This document shows, one piece after another, positions 1 through 5,197 of a stretch of 5,559 nucleotides of DNA. Numbering within the stretch: the first letter of the stretch is position 1; the number at the start of each line of letters is the position of its first letter. Below the pieces are notes generated by a model, which was given only the letters and a program-made list of their open reading frames with translations, searched no databases and was not told the DNA's origin. The translations under genes and the position numbers were made by a program. The stretch comes from Ardenticatenia bacterium (GTDB taxonomy: Bacteria > Chloroflexota > Anaerolineae > Promineifilales > Promineifilaceae). The DNA lies in assembly GCA_014237545.1 (NCBI GenBank), contig JAACJX010000650.1, positions 1 through 5,559 of the forward strand. Direction: 5' to 3'.

Positions 1-38
1 AATAGCCTGGTCTGCGGAGAAAGGAGGTGAGTGAAAAA

Positions 39-248
39 ATGCTGGAAACTATGAGAATCGCTCCGGAACAGCGCGACACCAGGCGTCTCCTCATGGAGCT
101 AGAGACGAACCTGATCGCCATGCTCGAGTTTGACTTGCCGGTCATGCGCGAGCAGTTGGGCGACTCCAACGAGGTGGTAGCCTCGTTGCGCGGGTTGTGT
201 ACCAACGGGTTGGCGGTGGTGGATCGGTTGCGGGACGAGATGGCGTAG
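39..248 (+). CDS. Small helical protein of unknown function (69 aa)
   Basis: I do not recognise this protein and assign no function. It is 69 residues, charged and mostly helix-forming, with no signal peptide, membrane segment or cysteine motif (a single Cys, about residue 53). The reading frame also opens with a GTG at 27, but that GTG lies inside the Shine-Dalgarno sequence AAAGGAGGTGA (20-30). That sequence matches the 16S anti-SD almost fully, so ATG39, 11 bases after AGGAGG, is the likely start. The gene ends at TAG 246-248, and a strong intrinsic terminator follows within 15 bases, so it closes a transcription unit that begins left of the window. The downstream primase gene has its own promoter-like sequence and is probably not cotranscribed. 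Codon 20 onward carries the 12-mer GAGCTAGAGACG (96-107), which recurs at 1522 and, inverted, at 1748-1759. Confidence 0.75.
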   Translation: MLETMRIAPEQRDTRRLLMELETNLIAMLEFDLPVMREQLGDSNEVVASLRGLCTNGLAVVDRLRDEMA

Positions 249-262
249 GGCGGGGTGGTCCA

Positions 263-294
263 GGGGCCGGGGATTCGTCTCCGGCCCCTTTTTT
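263..294 (+). terminator. Intrinsic terminator after the 69-aa gene
   Basis: An 11-bp stem pairs 263-273 (GGGGCCGGGGA) with 278-288 (TCTCCGGCCCC), with one G-T pair and a TTCG loop. A run of six T follows at 289-294. This is a classic rho-independent terminator. It separates the first gene from the primase gene and shows that the in-frame codons upstream of 390, which run through this hairpin, are not coding. Confidence 0.93.
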
Positions 295-339
295 ATGGCC
301 GCAGCATACCACAGGCAGCGGCTCTTGTGAAGCGGGGAA

Positions 340-355
340 TCCGGGAAATCCCGGA
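340..355. promoter_or_regulatory. Perfect 16-bp dyad, candidate operator of the primase gene
   Basis: TCCGGGA-AA-TCCCGGA has perfect 7-bp arms and a 2-base centre. It ends just where a -35 element would lie for the -10 box at 378-383. No T-run follows, so it is not a terminator. The position fits binding by a dimeric repressor or activator. This role is inferred from symmetry and position only. Confidence 0.45.
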
Positions 356-374
356 GGGAAGGCTTGCGCCTATT

Positions 375-383
375 TGCTATAGT
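375..383 (+). promoter_or_regulatory. Extended -10 promoter element giving a leaderless primase mRNA
   Basis: TG-C-TATAGT: the TG is at 375-376 and the hexamer at 378-383, five of six matching TATAAT. No good -35 is seen 16-18 bases upstream, which an extended -10 can tolerate. A start site 6-8 bases downstream falls at 389-391, on the ATG at 390 itself. No Shine-Dalgarno sequence is seen at normal spacing before that ATG, which supports a leaderless transcript. Confidence 0.55.
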
Positions 384-389
384 GCCGGT

Positions 390-1418
390 ATGGGCGTCAA
401 AGAAAATCTACCGGCCGGAGAATGGCACGAACCGGCCCGGGCCTTGGCCGGGCGCTTCGTCCAGCGGCGCGACCTGTATGCCCGGCAGCTGGAATACGGG
501 CGCTACGTCGCCGTCTACGAACCGCTCGAGGCCCGTCATCTCATCGCCCACCTGCGCGGCGAGATGACGCTGGGCGCCTATGCCCTTGACGCCGGTAGCC
601 AGGGGCGATTCATCGTCCTCGACGCCGATGACGATCCCGGCTGGCGGCGGCTGAAAGCGCTGGCCGGGGTGTTGTCCGGCATGGATTGCCCCGCATACCT
701 GGAGCACAGCCGGCGCGGCGGCCACCTGTGGCTGTTCTTTGCCGAGCCGCTCCCCGGGCGGCAGCTGCGGCAGTTTGGCAAAGGGCTGCTGCACCACTTC
801 GGGATAGAAGAGATGGAGTTGTTTCCGAAGCAGGACCGGCTGAGAACCGGCCCCGGCTCGCTGATCCGGCTGCCGTTCGGCGTCCACCGCAAGAGCGGCC
901 GGCGTTACGGCTTCTACACCGCCGCCGATGAGCCGCTGGCTCCGACCCTTCGGGCCCAAATAATGGCGCTGGAAGCGGCTGAGACGGTCCCCCTTCCCGT
1001 TTTTGAACGGTTTGTGGACATCGGGGCCGGACTGGGACGAAAACCCCGAATTGTGGTCGCCGGCGCGCCCAGCGTACCGGTCGTCAGGCTACCGGGCGAG
1101 ATACCGCTGAGCGAGCGGATAAAGGCGACGCTGCCGGTCCGGGCGTTCGTCCTGCGCTATCTGGAGCTCTCGCCGGCCGGGCGAGGATTGTGTCCGTTCC
1201 ACGACGACCAGGTGGCCAGCTTCAGCGTCAACGACGCGGAGAACTTCTGGCACTGTTTCGCCTGCGATAAAGGCGGCAGCATCATCGACTTCTGGATGGC
1301 CTGGCGGGAATGTGATTTCAAGACGGCGCTCAAGGAGCTGGCCGGCATGCTATTGGATGAACCGGCCATGGTTCCGGGGCTACCTGTTGTGGTTGACGAT
1401 CAGGCAATTGCTGCCTGA
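390..1418 (+). CDS. Archaeo-eukaryotic primase (AEP) with C-terminal CHC2 zinc finger (342 aa)
   Basis: This is a predicted DNA primase-polymerase: an AEP catalytic domain followed by a DnaG-type zinc finger. The AEP domain (about residues 20-200) shows motif I IVLDADDD (metal-binding D78 and D80), motif II HSRRGGHLW (106-114, with H112), and motif III ELFPKQD (143-149) followed by GPGSLIRLPFGVHRKSG. This arrangement is the one seen in AEPs of TOTE-type conflict systems and mobile elements. The zinc finger (about 240-322) has C268-x2-H271-x17-C289-x2-C292, then DKGGSIIDF, as in CHC2 domains that recognise template DNA. No helicase or nuclease domain is fused, so the protein is far shorter than multidomain TOTE proteins. 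ATG390 is chosen because the frame upstream crosses the terminator at 263-294 and because the -10 box is at 378-383. Coding is G+C-rich, like the 69-aa gene and unlike the rest of the window. Possible roles are priming for a mobile element, gap-filling repair, or a CRISPR-linked primase; no CRISPR array is in the window. Confidence 0.88.
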   Translation: MGVKENLPAGEWHEPARALAGRFVQRRDLYARQLEYGRYVAVYEPLEARHLIAHLRGEMTLGAYALDAGSQGRFIVLDADDDPGWRRLKALAGVLSGMDCPAYLEHSRRGGHLWLFFAEPLPGRQLRQFGKGLLHHFGIEEMELFPKQDRLRTGPGSLIRLPFGVHRKSGRRYGFYTAADEPLAPTLRAQIMALEAAETVPLPVFERFVDIGAGLGRKPRIVVAGAPSVPVVRLPGEIPLSERIKATLPVRAFVLRYLELSPAGRGLCPFHDDQVASFSVNDAENFWHCFACDKGGSIIDFWMAWRECDFKTALKELAGMLLDEPAMVPGLPVVVDDQAIAA

Positions 1419-1545
1419 TATGCGTGCGTTTCTCTCGTGCCGGTTTGGGGGATTCCATTGGAGTGGGGTGGGGGAGCCGCCTGGTGAGAGTGGCGATTGA
1501 CGCGTTTGCTACAATGAATATGAGCTAGAGACGGTTTTGTTATAT
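1419..1545. other. Non-coding stretch between convergent genes
   Basis: This stretch lies between the end of the primase gene (plus) and the end of the 53-aa gene (minus). It holds a G-rich tract (about 1443-1476), the extended -10 box at 1507-1515, and one arm of the inverted repeat at 1522-1534. No T-tailed terminator hairpin is visible for either convergent gene. Confidence 0.6.
1507..1515 (+). promoter_or_regulatory. Extended -10 element, possible antisense promoter
   Basis: TG-C-TACAAT: five of six bases match TATAAT, with an extended TG. It closely resembles the box before the primase gene (TGCTATAGT). The -35 region is poor. The expected start is about 1522, exactly where the inverted-repeat arm begins. 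No convincing plus-strand gene follows, so any transcript would be antisense to the 53-aa gene at 1546-1707 and would cover its ribosome-binding site. The role is inferred. Confidence 0.4.
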
Positions 1546-1553
1546 CTAGCTCA
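1521..1553 (-). promoter_or_regulatory. Stem-loop over the stop codon of the 53-aa gene
   Basis: TGAGCTAGA (1521-1529) pairs with TCTAGCTCA (1545-1553), a 9-bp stem with a 15-base loop. The TAG stop of the minus-strand gene (1548-1546) is inside the stem. There is no T-run after it on either strand, so it is a poor terminator. It uses the same bases as the 13-bp long-range pairing with 1747-1759, so the two structures exclude each other. Confidence 0.55.
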
Positions 1554-1759
1554 ATCGCGCGCCCAGGGACTTACCGTCAATCACGATAACCAGGTTCTTG
1601 TATCCGCCAGGATATCGTTTTTTCCGATTGATCCGCCGTGCCAGGAGCAATGCTACAACCGACAGGGCCAGGGCCGCGACGGCTGGGAAAAGCTCAGCAG
1701 GTATCATCTGCGTTCACCTCCTTTCCAGGCTAAATGCCAACAGTTGCCGTCTCTAGCTC
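1522..1759. repeat. Perfect 13-bp inverted repeat enclosing the 53-aa gene
   Basis: GAGCTAGAGACGG at 1522-1534 is repeated exactly, inverted, at 1747-1759. Read as the minus-strand mRNA, one arm lies in the 5' leader, about 39 bases before the ATG, and the other lies just after the stop codon. The mRNA ends could therefore pair over the whole gene. The outermost 8 bases occur a third time, at the stop codon (1545-1552). No target-site duplication is seen outside the arms, so a miniature transposon is possible but unsupported. A 12-base match to the arm also lies at 96-107. Confidence 0.8.
1546..1707 (-). CDS. 53-aa single-pass membrane protein, possible toxin-like peptide
   Basis: I do not recognise a family. 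Translation from ATG (1707-1705) gives MIPAELFP, then a hydrophobic stretch of Ala, Leu and Val (about residues 8-23), then a basic cluster RRINRKKR (24-31), a short polar and hydrophobic tail (KNLVIVIDG, 37-45) and stop TAG. By the positive-inside rule the C-terminus would be cytoplasmic, with the N-terminus outside. The start is well supported: AAAGGAGGTGA (1724-1714) is nearly a full match to the 16S anti-SD, with 9 bases between AGGAGG and the ATG. The gene lies 107 bases downstream of the STAND ATPase gene on the same strand, with no terminator between, so it may be cotranscribed. Size, membrane helix and basic tail recall type I toxins or small regulators of membrane complexes. It could equally be an unrelated small membrane protein. 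Confidence 0.68.
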   Translation of the reverse strand: MIPAELFPAVAALALSVVALLLARRINRKKRYPGGYKNLVIVIDGKSLGARLS

Positions 1760-1766
1760 TGCCTGA

Positions 1767-1795
1767 AGGATGCGATGTTCTGTGCCTTACGTCAA
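1767..1795 (-). promoter_or_regulatory. Weak candidate promoter for the 53-aa gene
   Basis: On the minus strand, TTGACG (1795-1790, five of six to the consensus -35) is followed after 17 bases by CATCCT (1772-1767, three of six to TATAAT). The implied start, about 1760, sits at the edge of the inverted-repeat arm (1759). The -10 is poor, so the gene may instead be read from the ATPase transcript. Confidence 0.22.
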
Positions 1796-1814
1796 TCCGG
1801 GATTTCCTTGATTA

Positions 1815-4379
1815 TTAGCCTGGCGTAGAGTCGGTACATGACAGCTTGGATAAGAATGCTGTAGTTTTCTCAACACGCGGGTCGGATAGCTTTTCAAAAA
1901 GTGCCAGTGCTTCCCGGGCATAGCGGCATGCCTCCTCATGGTTGCCATCAGCTGCGCTGATCTCTGCCACTCCCAGTAGAGCAACGCCCCAGAAGTGGGG
2001 AAAATCTTCTTTGAGGGTGAACTCTGTTACCTCATCAAAATGTGGTCGGGCCTGTGCATAGGCTTTCCTGTCGACGAGCCGCTCACCCCAATCCGTTAGG
2101 ATGGTCAACACCAGCAGGTCGTTTTTTGCTACGCGGGCAAGTTGTAGCGCTTCGGCGAAGTGTACATCAGCAGCAATTGCGTCGTCCGTCGCACTGTATA
2201 GTTCTCCATAGTTACGAAGCACCCGGATAAGGGCTTCGGTGTCTCCAAGTTCCCTGGCCTGTATCAAAGCTTCAAGTAAGTGGGCAGAGGCGCTGCTGTA
2301 ATCTCCCATATCAATCTCAGTGGCTGCCAGATGAGCCGATAGATTGATGATGCTTGAGCGGCGCGCGCCTTTCCGGGCCAAGTCCAGGCTTTGCTTGAGG
2401 TAGCTGTTGGCCTCTGTAGTGTGGCCGAGAGAGTCTTCCAGGCTGGCCAAGTTGGCCAGAATAGTCGCTTCAATTTCGCGCGCATTGATCGAGCGGGCCA
2501 GATCTAGGCCCTCTCGCAGCATATCCGTGGTCCCTTCCAATTTCCCCTGAATCAGGCGGGAGGCGCACAGATTAGAAAGTTGCGTACATATTCCGAGATC
2601 GTAGCCTCCTTCACGGGCAATGGTAAGCGCGCGCTGGAACTCGTTTTCTGCACCTGCCATATCTCTTCTATACGCACGTATGGTGCCCATGCCTTGCCAA
2701 ACGCCGCATCGAGCCTCAACGTCTTGACTTTCCTCTGCCGGGAGGATAGCAGTTTCAAGAATAACCTGAGCCTTTTCTAAATCGCCCCCAATGCGTTCTA
2801 GGTCTGCCTGGTAGATGATGATTCTGGCCTCTGCTGCTTTATCAGACAACTGTGTGGCGGCAACCAGTGCCTGGCCTAGTCGTAGTCGGGCTTCGTCGAA
2901 CAGACCGCTAGCTTCAAGATATTTGTATAACCCGATTGTTCCGTCGATGAGTTCTCTCTTCCTATCCTGTTGAAGAGCAAGATCTAAAGCTGCACGAATG
3001 TTTCCGGCTTCTCGGGCAATCGCCGAAGGCGTGTACCGGTGTGTTCTGGCGTATTCCGTATAGAACCGGATCATCCGTTCTTCAATTTGAGGCGCCTTCA
3101 ATTTTGAATTCGCATACCTGTGTAAAAGTGTGTGAAGCCGATATCTGCCCCGTGTTGTTTCTTTCAGTAGTGAGGAACCTGTCAGAGCGAACAAGAGTGC
3201 ATTAGCTCTTGATACCGGAATGCTATTTACATATGAAGCCGCTTCTGCATTGAAGTCAGGACCGGTAAAGACGCTGAGTGTTGTAAAGAACCTCTGTTGA
3301 GAGGGAGGAAGTTGTTCGAAACTGGTCTCGAACAGATTTAATATATTGGCTTCAGTGCCCACCTTGAGTTGAAGCAAATGCTCCTCCGATTCTTCTATGA
3401 GATGCAAATAGTCCGACGCCGTCAGGTTCGATGCCCCTTTTAGCGAATGAGCCGCAATGTCAATCGCAATGGGAAGATTTCCGGCATAGCTGGCCAATAT
3501 CTGTATTGCTTGTTGCTCGGCCATTACGCGAGTCTGGCCTAGAACGTTTATAAATAATTGCGTGACATCGGCATCAGTAAATTCCTCGATATGGACCGGG
3601 TGGGCAATACGAGTCGTCCATAAATCTCTCCGTTGCGTTGTCACAACTAGGGAGGATAGCGATCCGACCGGTGGAACAAATGGGTCTATTTGCGTGTCTG
3701 AGGTCACTCCGTCCAGAATTATGAGGACCTTTCTCTTGCGCAAGATCTCTTTGAATGCCCTGCTGCGATTATAAAGCTGTTTGTAGTGGCTGAGGTCGTA
3801 TCGTAACTCTGTAGCCAGCTCTCCTAGGCTTGCCATCGGATCAGAACTGGCTGCATCGACCCAAAGGATTCCGTCGTAAAAATGTGCTCTCAATTGATGG
3901 GCTATTACTGCGGCTAATTCGGTTTTTCCGACGCCGGGCATTCCTTCAATGCTGACAAGAGAAGGAGGTTGAGGGAGAGTGAGCAACCCAATGATTTCCG
4001 CCAATGCTGCATCGCGATTGGTGAAATAGGGTAATGTGTTTTCAGCCAGGAATGGGGGATCAAGTGATGGCCAGGTCGCCAACAGATCCTTATCCTCTAC
4101 AGTTTTTACCTGTTTCCGGAGGTTGTCTAGCCTGGGGTGATGGGCTGCATGCAGTAGTTCATCTAATTCATCATGATCAAACTGTAGTGCAACCGCCAAT
4201 GCGATTATATTACGCCAATTGCGAGGCCCTCTTTTAATTCGCCCACTATACCAGTTCACGATGGTCCGCTCTTTGAGCCCCGATTTGCGAGCTATCTGCC
4301 CATACGACAGTACTTGACGATGTATGGTCTTGGCGGTTAGCCGTAACAGGGTTCCTTGAAAATCTTCTTGCTCAACCAT
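1815..4379 (-). CDS. STAND/NLR-like ATPase: XRE-type HTH, NB-ARC, winged helix, TPR array (854 aa)
   Basis: This is a predicted signal-transduction ATPase that oligomerises when its repeat sensor detects a ligand. Residues 1-85 hold an HTH (SYGQIARKSGLKERTIVNWYSG, about 25-46). NB-ARC spans about 115-340: Walker A GMPGVGKT (146-153), Walker B KVLIILDG (217-224), sensor-like VVTTQRRD (245-252) and GLPL-like GNLPIAI (300-306). A winged helix (about 355-425) ends in RLHTLLHRYA (414-423), the counterpart of the MHD motif of NLRs. From about 480 to 831 there are roughly nine TPR units spaced 40 residues apart. ATG4379 is chosen because the domain starts right after it, GAGGT lies 11 bases upstream (4395-4391) and a promoter-like sequence precedes it. 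The frame is open for 69 more codons, but those overlap the divergent gene. It ends with tandem TAA stops. No nuclease, TIR or protease domain is fused, so any output must go through the HTH or a partner. A transcriptional regulator and a phage-defence sensor are both possible. Confidence 0.9.
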   Translation of the reverse strand: MVEQEDFQGTLLRLTAKTIHRQVLSYGQIARKSGLKERTIVNWYSGRIKRGPRNWRNIIALAVALQFDHDELDELLHAAHHPRLDNLRKQVKTVEDKDLLATWPSLDPPFLAENTLPYFTNRDAALAEIIGLLTLPQPPSLVSIEGMPGVGKTELAAVIAHQLRAHFYDGILWVDAASSDPMASLGELATELRYDLSHYKQLYNRSRAFKEILRKRKVLIILDGVTSDTQIDPFVPPVGSLSSLVVTTQRRDLWTTRIAHPVHIEEFTDADVTQLFINVLGQTRVMAEQQAIQILASYAGNLPIAIDIAAHSLKGASNLTASDYLHLIEESEEHLLQLKVGTEANILNLFETSFEQLPPSQQRFFTTLSVFTGPDFNAEAASYVNSIPVSRANALLFALTGSSLLKETTRGRYRLHTLLHRYANSKLKAPQIEERMIRFYTEYARTHRYTPSAIAREAGNIRAALDLALQQDRKRELIDGTIGLYKYLEASGLFDEARLRLGQALVAATQLSDKAAEARIIIYQADLERIGGDLEKAQVILETAILPAEESQDVEARCGVWQGMGTIRAYRRDMAGAENEFQRALTIAREGGYDLGICTQLSNLCASRLIQGKLEGTTDMLREGLDLARSINAREIEATILANLASLEDSLGHTTEANSYLKQSLDLARKGARRSSIINLSAHLAATEIDMGDYSSASAHLLEALIQARELGDTEALIRVLRNYGELYSATDDAIAADVHFAEALQLARVAKNDLLVLTILTDWGERLVDRKAYAQARPHFDEVTEFTLKEDFPHFWGVALLGVAEISAADGNHEEACRYAREALALFEKLSDPRVEKTTAFLSKLSCTDSTPG

Positions 4380-4411
4380 GATGCAGACATACCTCGTCGA
4401 TTTGGCGGGAA

Positions 4412-4439
4412 ATGATACCAGATTCTCACTCACTGTCCG
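4412..4439 (-). promoter_or_regulatory. Candidate promoter of the STAND ATPase gene
   Basis: On the minus strand, CGGACA (4439-4434, four of six to TTGACA), a 16-base spacer, and TATCAT (4417-4412) with an upstream TG (4420-4419). Start is expected near 4405, giving a leader of about 25 bases that includes GAGGT. It lies in the 131-base gap between divergent genes, so a regulator bound here could control both. For the plus-strand gene only a weak TGCTAAAGC (4475-4483) was seen. Confidence 0.42.
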
Positions 4440-4510
4440 GTTTATGATGCCTTCAGGTTTGTATTCAGCGGTTTTGCTAAAGCAGAGGCGATTGAGACGA
4501 GGCGAAAGAG

Positions 4511-4723
4511 ATGAAACAACAGAAATGGGAGAAACTGACTGACCGCGAAAATGAAGTACTTTCACAACTGGTGAGCGGCAAGACAAACAGGCAGATAGCT
4601 ACGGCCCTGGTTATTGAGGAATCGACGGTCGAGACCCACCTGGACCACATCTATCGCAAACTGGATGTTCCGAACCGGACGGCGGCTGTCGTGAAAGCAA
4701 TCCACTTGGGGATCACAATGTAG
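4511..4723 (+). CDS. Stand-alone LuxR/GerE-type HTH DNA-binding protein (70 aa)
   Basis: Nearly the whole protein is one LuxR-family (GerE) HTH: LTDRENEVLSQLVSGKTNRQIA (9-30) and STVETHLDHIYRKLDV (38-53), then NRTAAVVKAIHLGI. These match the family pattern LTxRExEVL, G.SN.EIA, TVxxHLxxIxxKL and R.xAV.xA. There is no receiver, PAS or ligand-binding domain, so it cannot sense a signal by itself. Family members bind dyad DNA as dimers. It is divergent from the STAND ATPase gene. In MalT/LAL regulators a STAND ATPase with TPR-like repeats is fused to just such an HTH, so the two genes may be a split version, or this protein may regulate the shared intergenic region. The ATG is preceded by a weak purine-rich AGGCGAAAGAG. 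Two stem-loops follow the stop. The fold assignment is firm; the partnership is inferred. Confidence 0.88.
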   Translation: MKQQKWEKLTDRENEVLSQLVSGKTNRQIATALVIEESTVETHLDHIYRKLDVPNRTAAVVKAIHLGITM

Positions 4724-4742
4724 TGGAATTCAGGGATTCCAC
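4723..4742. promoter_or_regulatory. Stem-loop just after the LuxR-type gene
   Basis: GTGGAAT (4723-4729) pairs with ATTCCAC (4736-4742): 7 bp with a 6-base loop, beginning at the last base of the stop codon. No T-run follows, so it is not a standard terminator. It could slow 3' exonucleases, act as a binding site, or be chance. Confidence 0.4.
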
Positions 4743-4754
4743 GGACCAGGATGC

Positions 4755-4785
4755 CACGTACAATCGCCCACAGCGATTGTACGTG
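4755..4785. promoter_or_regulatory. Perfect 12-bp inverted repeat, candidate operator or mRNA hairpin
   Basis: CACGTACAATCG (4755-4766) and CGATTGTACGTG (4774-4785) are perfect complements around a 7-base spacer, CCCACAG. The sequence after it is TGTGCACATGG with no T-run, so termination is unlikely. It lies 30 bases before the 121-aa gene and downstream of a LuxR-type HTH gene. That makes a dimer-binding operator a reasonable guess; a processing or attenuating hairpin is the alternative. Confidence 0.55.
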
Positions 4786-4814
4786 TGTGCACATGGTGAT
4801 GGAGAAATTGATAG

Positions 4815-5180
4815 ATGAAAACTAATCTCGTTATTTATAAGCCCGAGGGTCAATCGTATCTGGAAAATGATATTACAGACCAAGTCGAAGATTTCCAGCG
4901 CCGCATGGATGACATGGGGCACCTATACCGGGAAGCTGTTGTCTGGGCTATCAAACAGCCTCCTCCTGTCCCGGTGAAATCGGAGCCGCCCCATCCGACT
5001 ACGACCGTTATCCGCTCGGCAGCTGGTCGTTGCGGTCAGATTTTGGTTGCAGCGGGAACGCGACTTGTGAGTTGGTCGCAGATTACTGAGCAGGAAGAGG
5101 ATGATCTGCGAGCGCAAGAAGGGGGCTTTTCCCCGCAAGACTATATTTACTCGTTGCCACCGATTCGGTTTGATGAATGA
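4815..5180 (+). CDS. Unknown protein with proline-rich linker (121 aa)
   Basis: I recognise no family. Residues 1-46 look like a compact start (NLVIYKPEGQSYLENDITDQVEDF) leading into a helix (FQRRMDDMGHLYREAVVWAIK). A proline-rich linker follows (QPPPVPVKSEPPHP, 48-61). The C-terminal part has AGRCGQILVAAGTRLVSWSQITEQEEDDL (70-98), a likely small strand-helix fold, and an acidic end (RFDE). There is no signal peptide or membrane helix. The ATG is preceded by TGGAGA about 10 bases upstream, an acceptable ribosome-binding site. It lies 91 bases after the LuxR-type gene with two stem-loops between, and 17 bases before the next gene, so it is probably cotranscribed with the latter. Reading frame, spacing and start signals make it a likely real gene; its job is unknown. 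Confidence 0.72.
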   Translation: MKTNLVIYKPEGQSYLENDITDQVEDFQRRMDDMGHLYREAVVWAIKQPPPVPVKSEPPHPTTTVIRSAAGRCGQILVAAGTRLVSWSQITEQEEDDLRAQEGGFSPQDYIYSLPPIRFDE

Positions 5181-5197
5181 CAAAAGGAGACCGCCTG

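Noticed and set aside
255..389. N-terminal extension of the primase by 45 codons
   Set aside because: The extra codons run through a strong terminator hairpin with its T-run and through the dyad and -10 box.
408..959. Long minus-strand open frame opposite the primase gene
   Set aside because: It is a G+C-rich shadow; the plus strand carries clear AEP and CHC2 motifs.
1443..1476. G-quadruplex in the G-rich tract
   Set aside because: Only three runs of three or more G are present with uneven spacing, so a stable three-layer structure is not supported.
1522..1759. Miniature transposon with 13-bp terminal inverted repeats
   Set aside because: No target-site duplication is visible at the ends and the arms fit the mRNA ends of the small gene; kept only as an alternative.
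1537..1818. Plus-strand open frame of 93 codons with a TTG start
   Set aside because: It has no ribosome-binding site and unlike-protein composition, and it lies opposite the better-supported 53-aa minus-strand gene.
4380..4586. N-terminal extension of the STAND ATPase by 69 codons
   Set aside because: It overlaps the start of the divergent LuxR-type gene and the promoter region, and the HTH domain begins just after the ATG at 4379.
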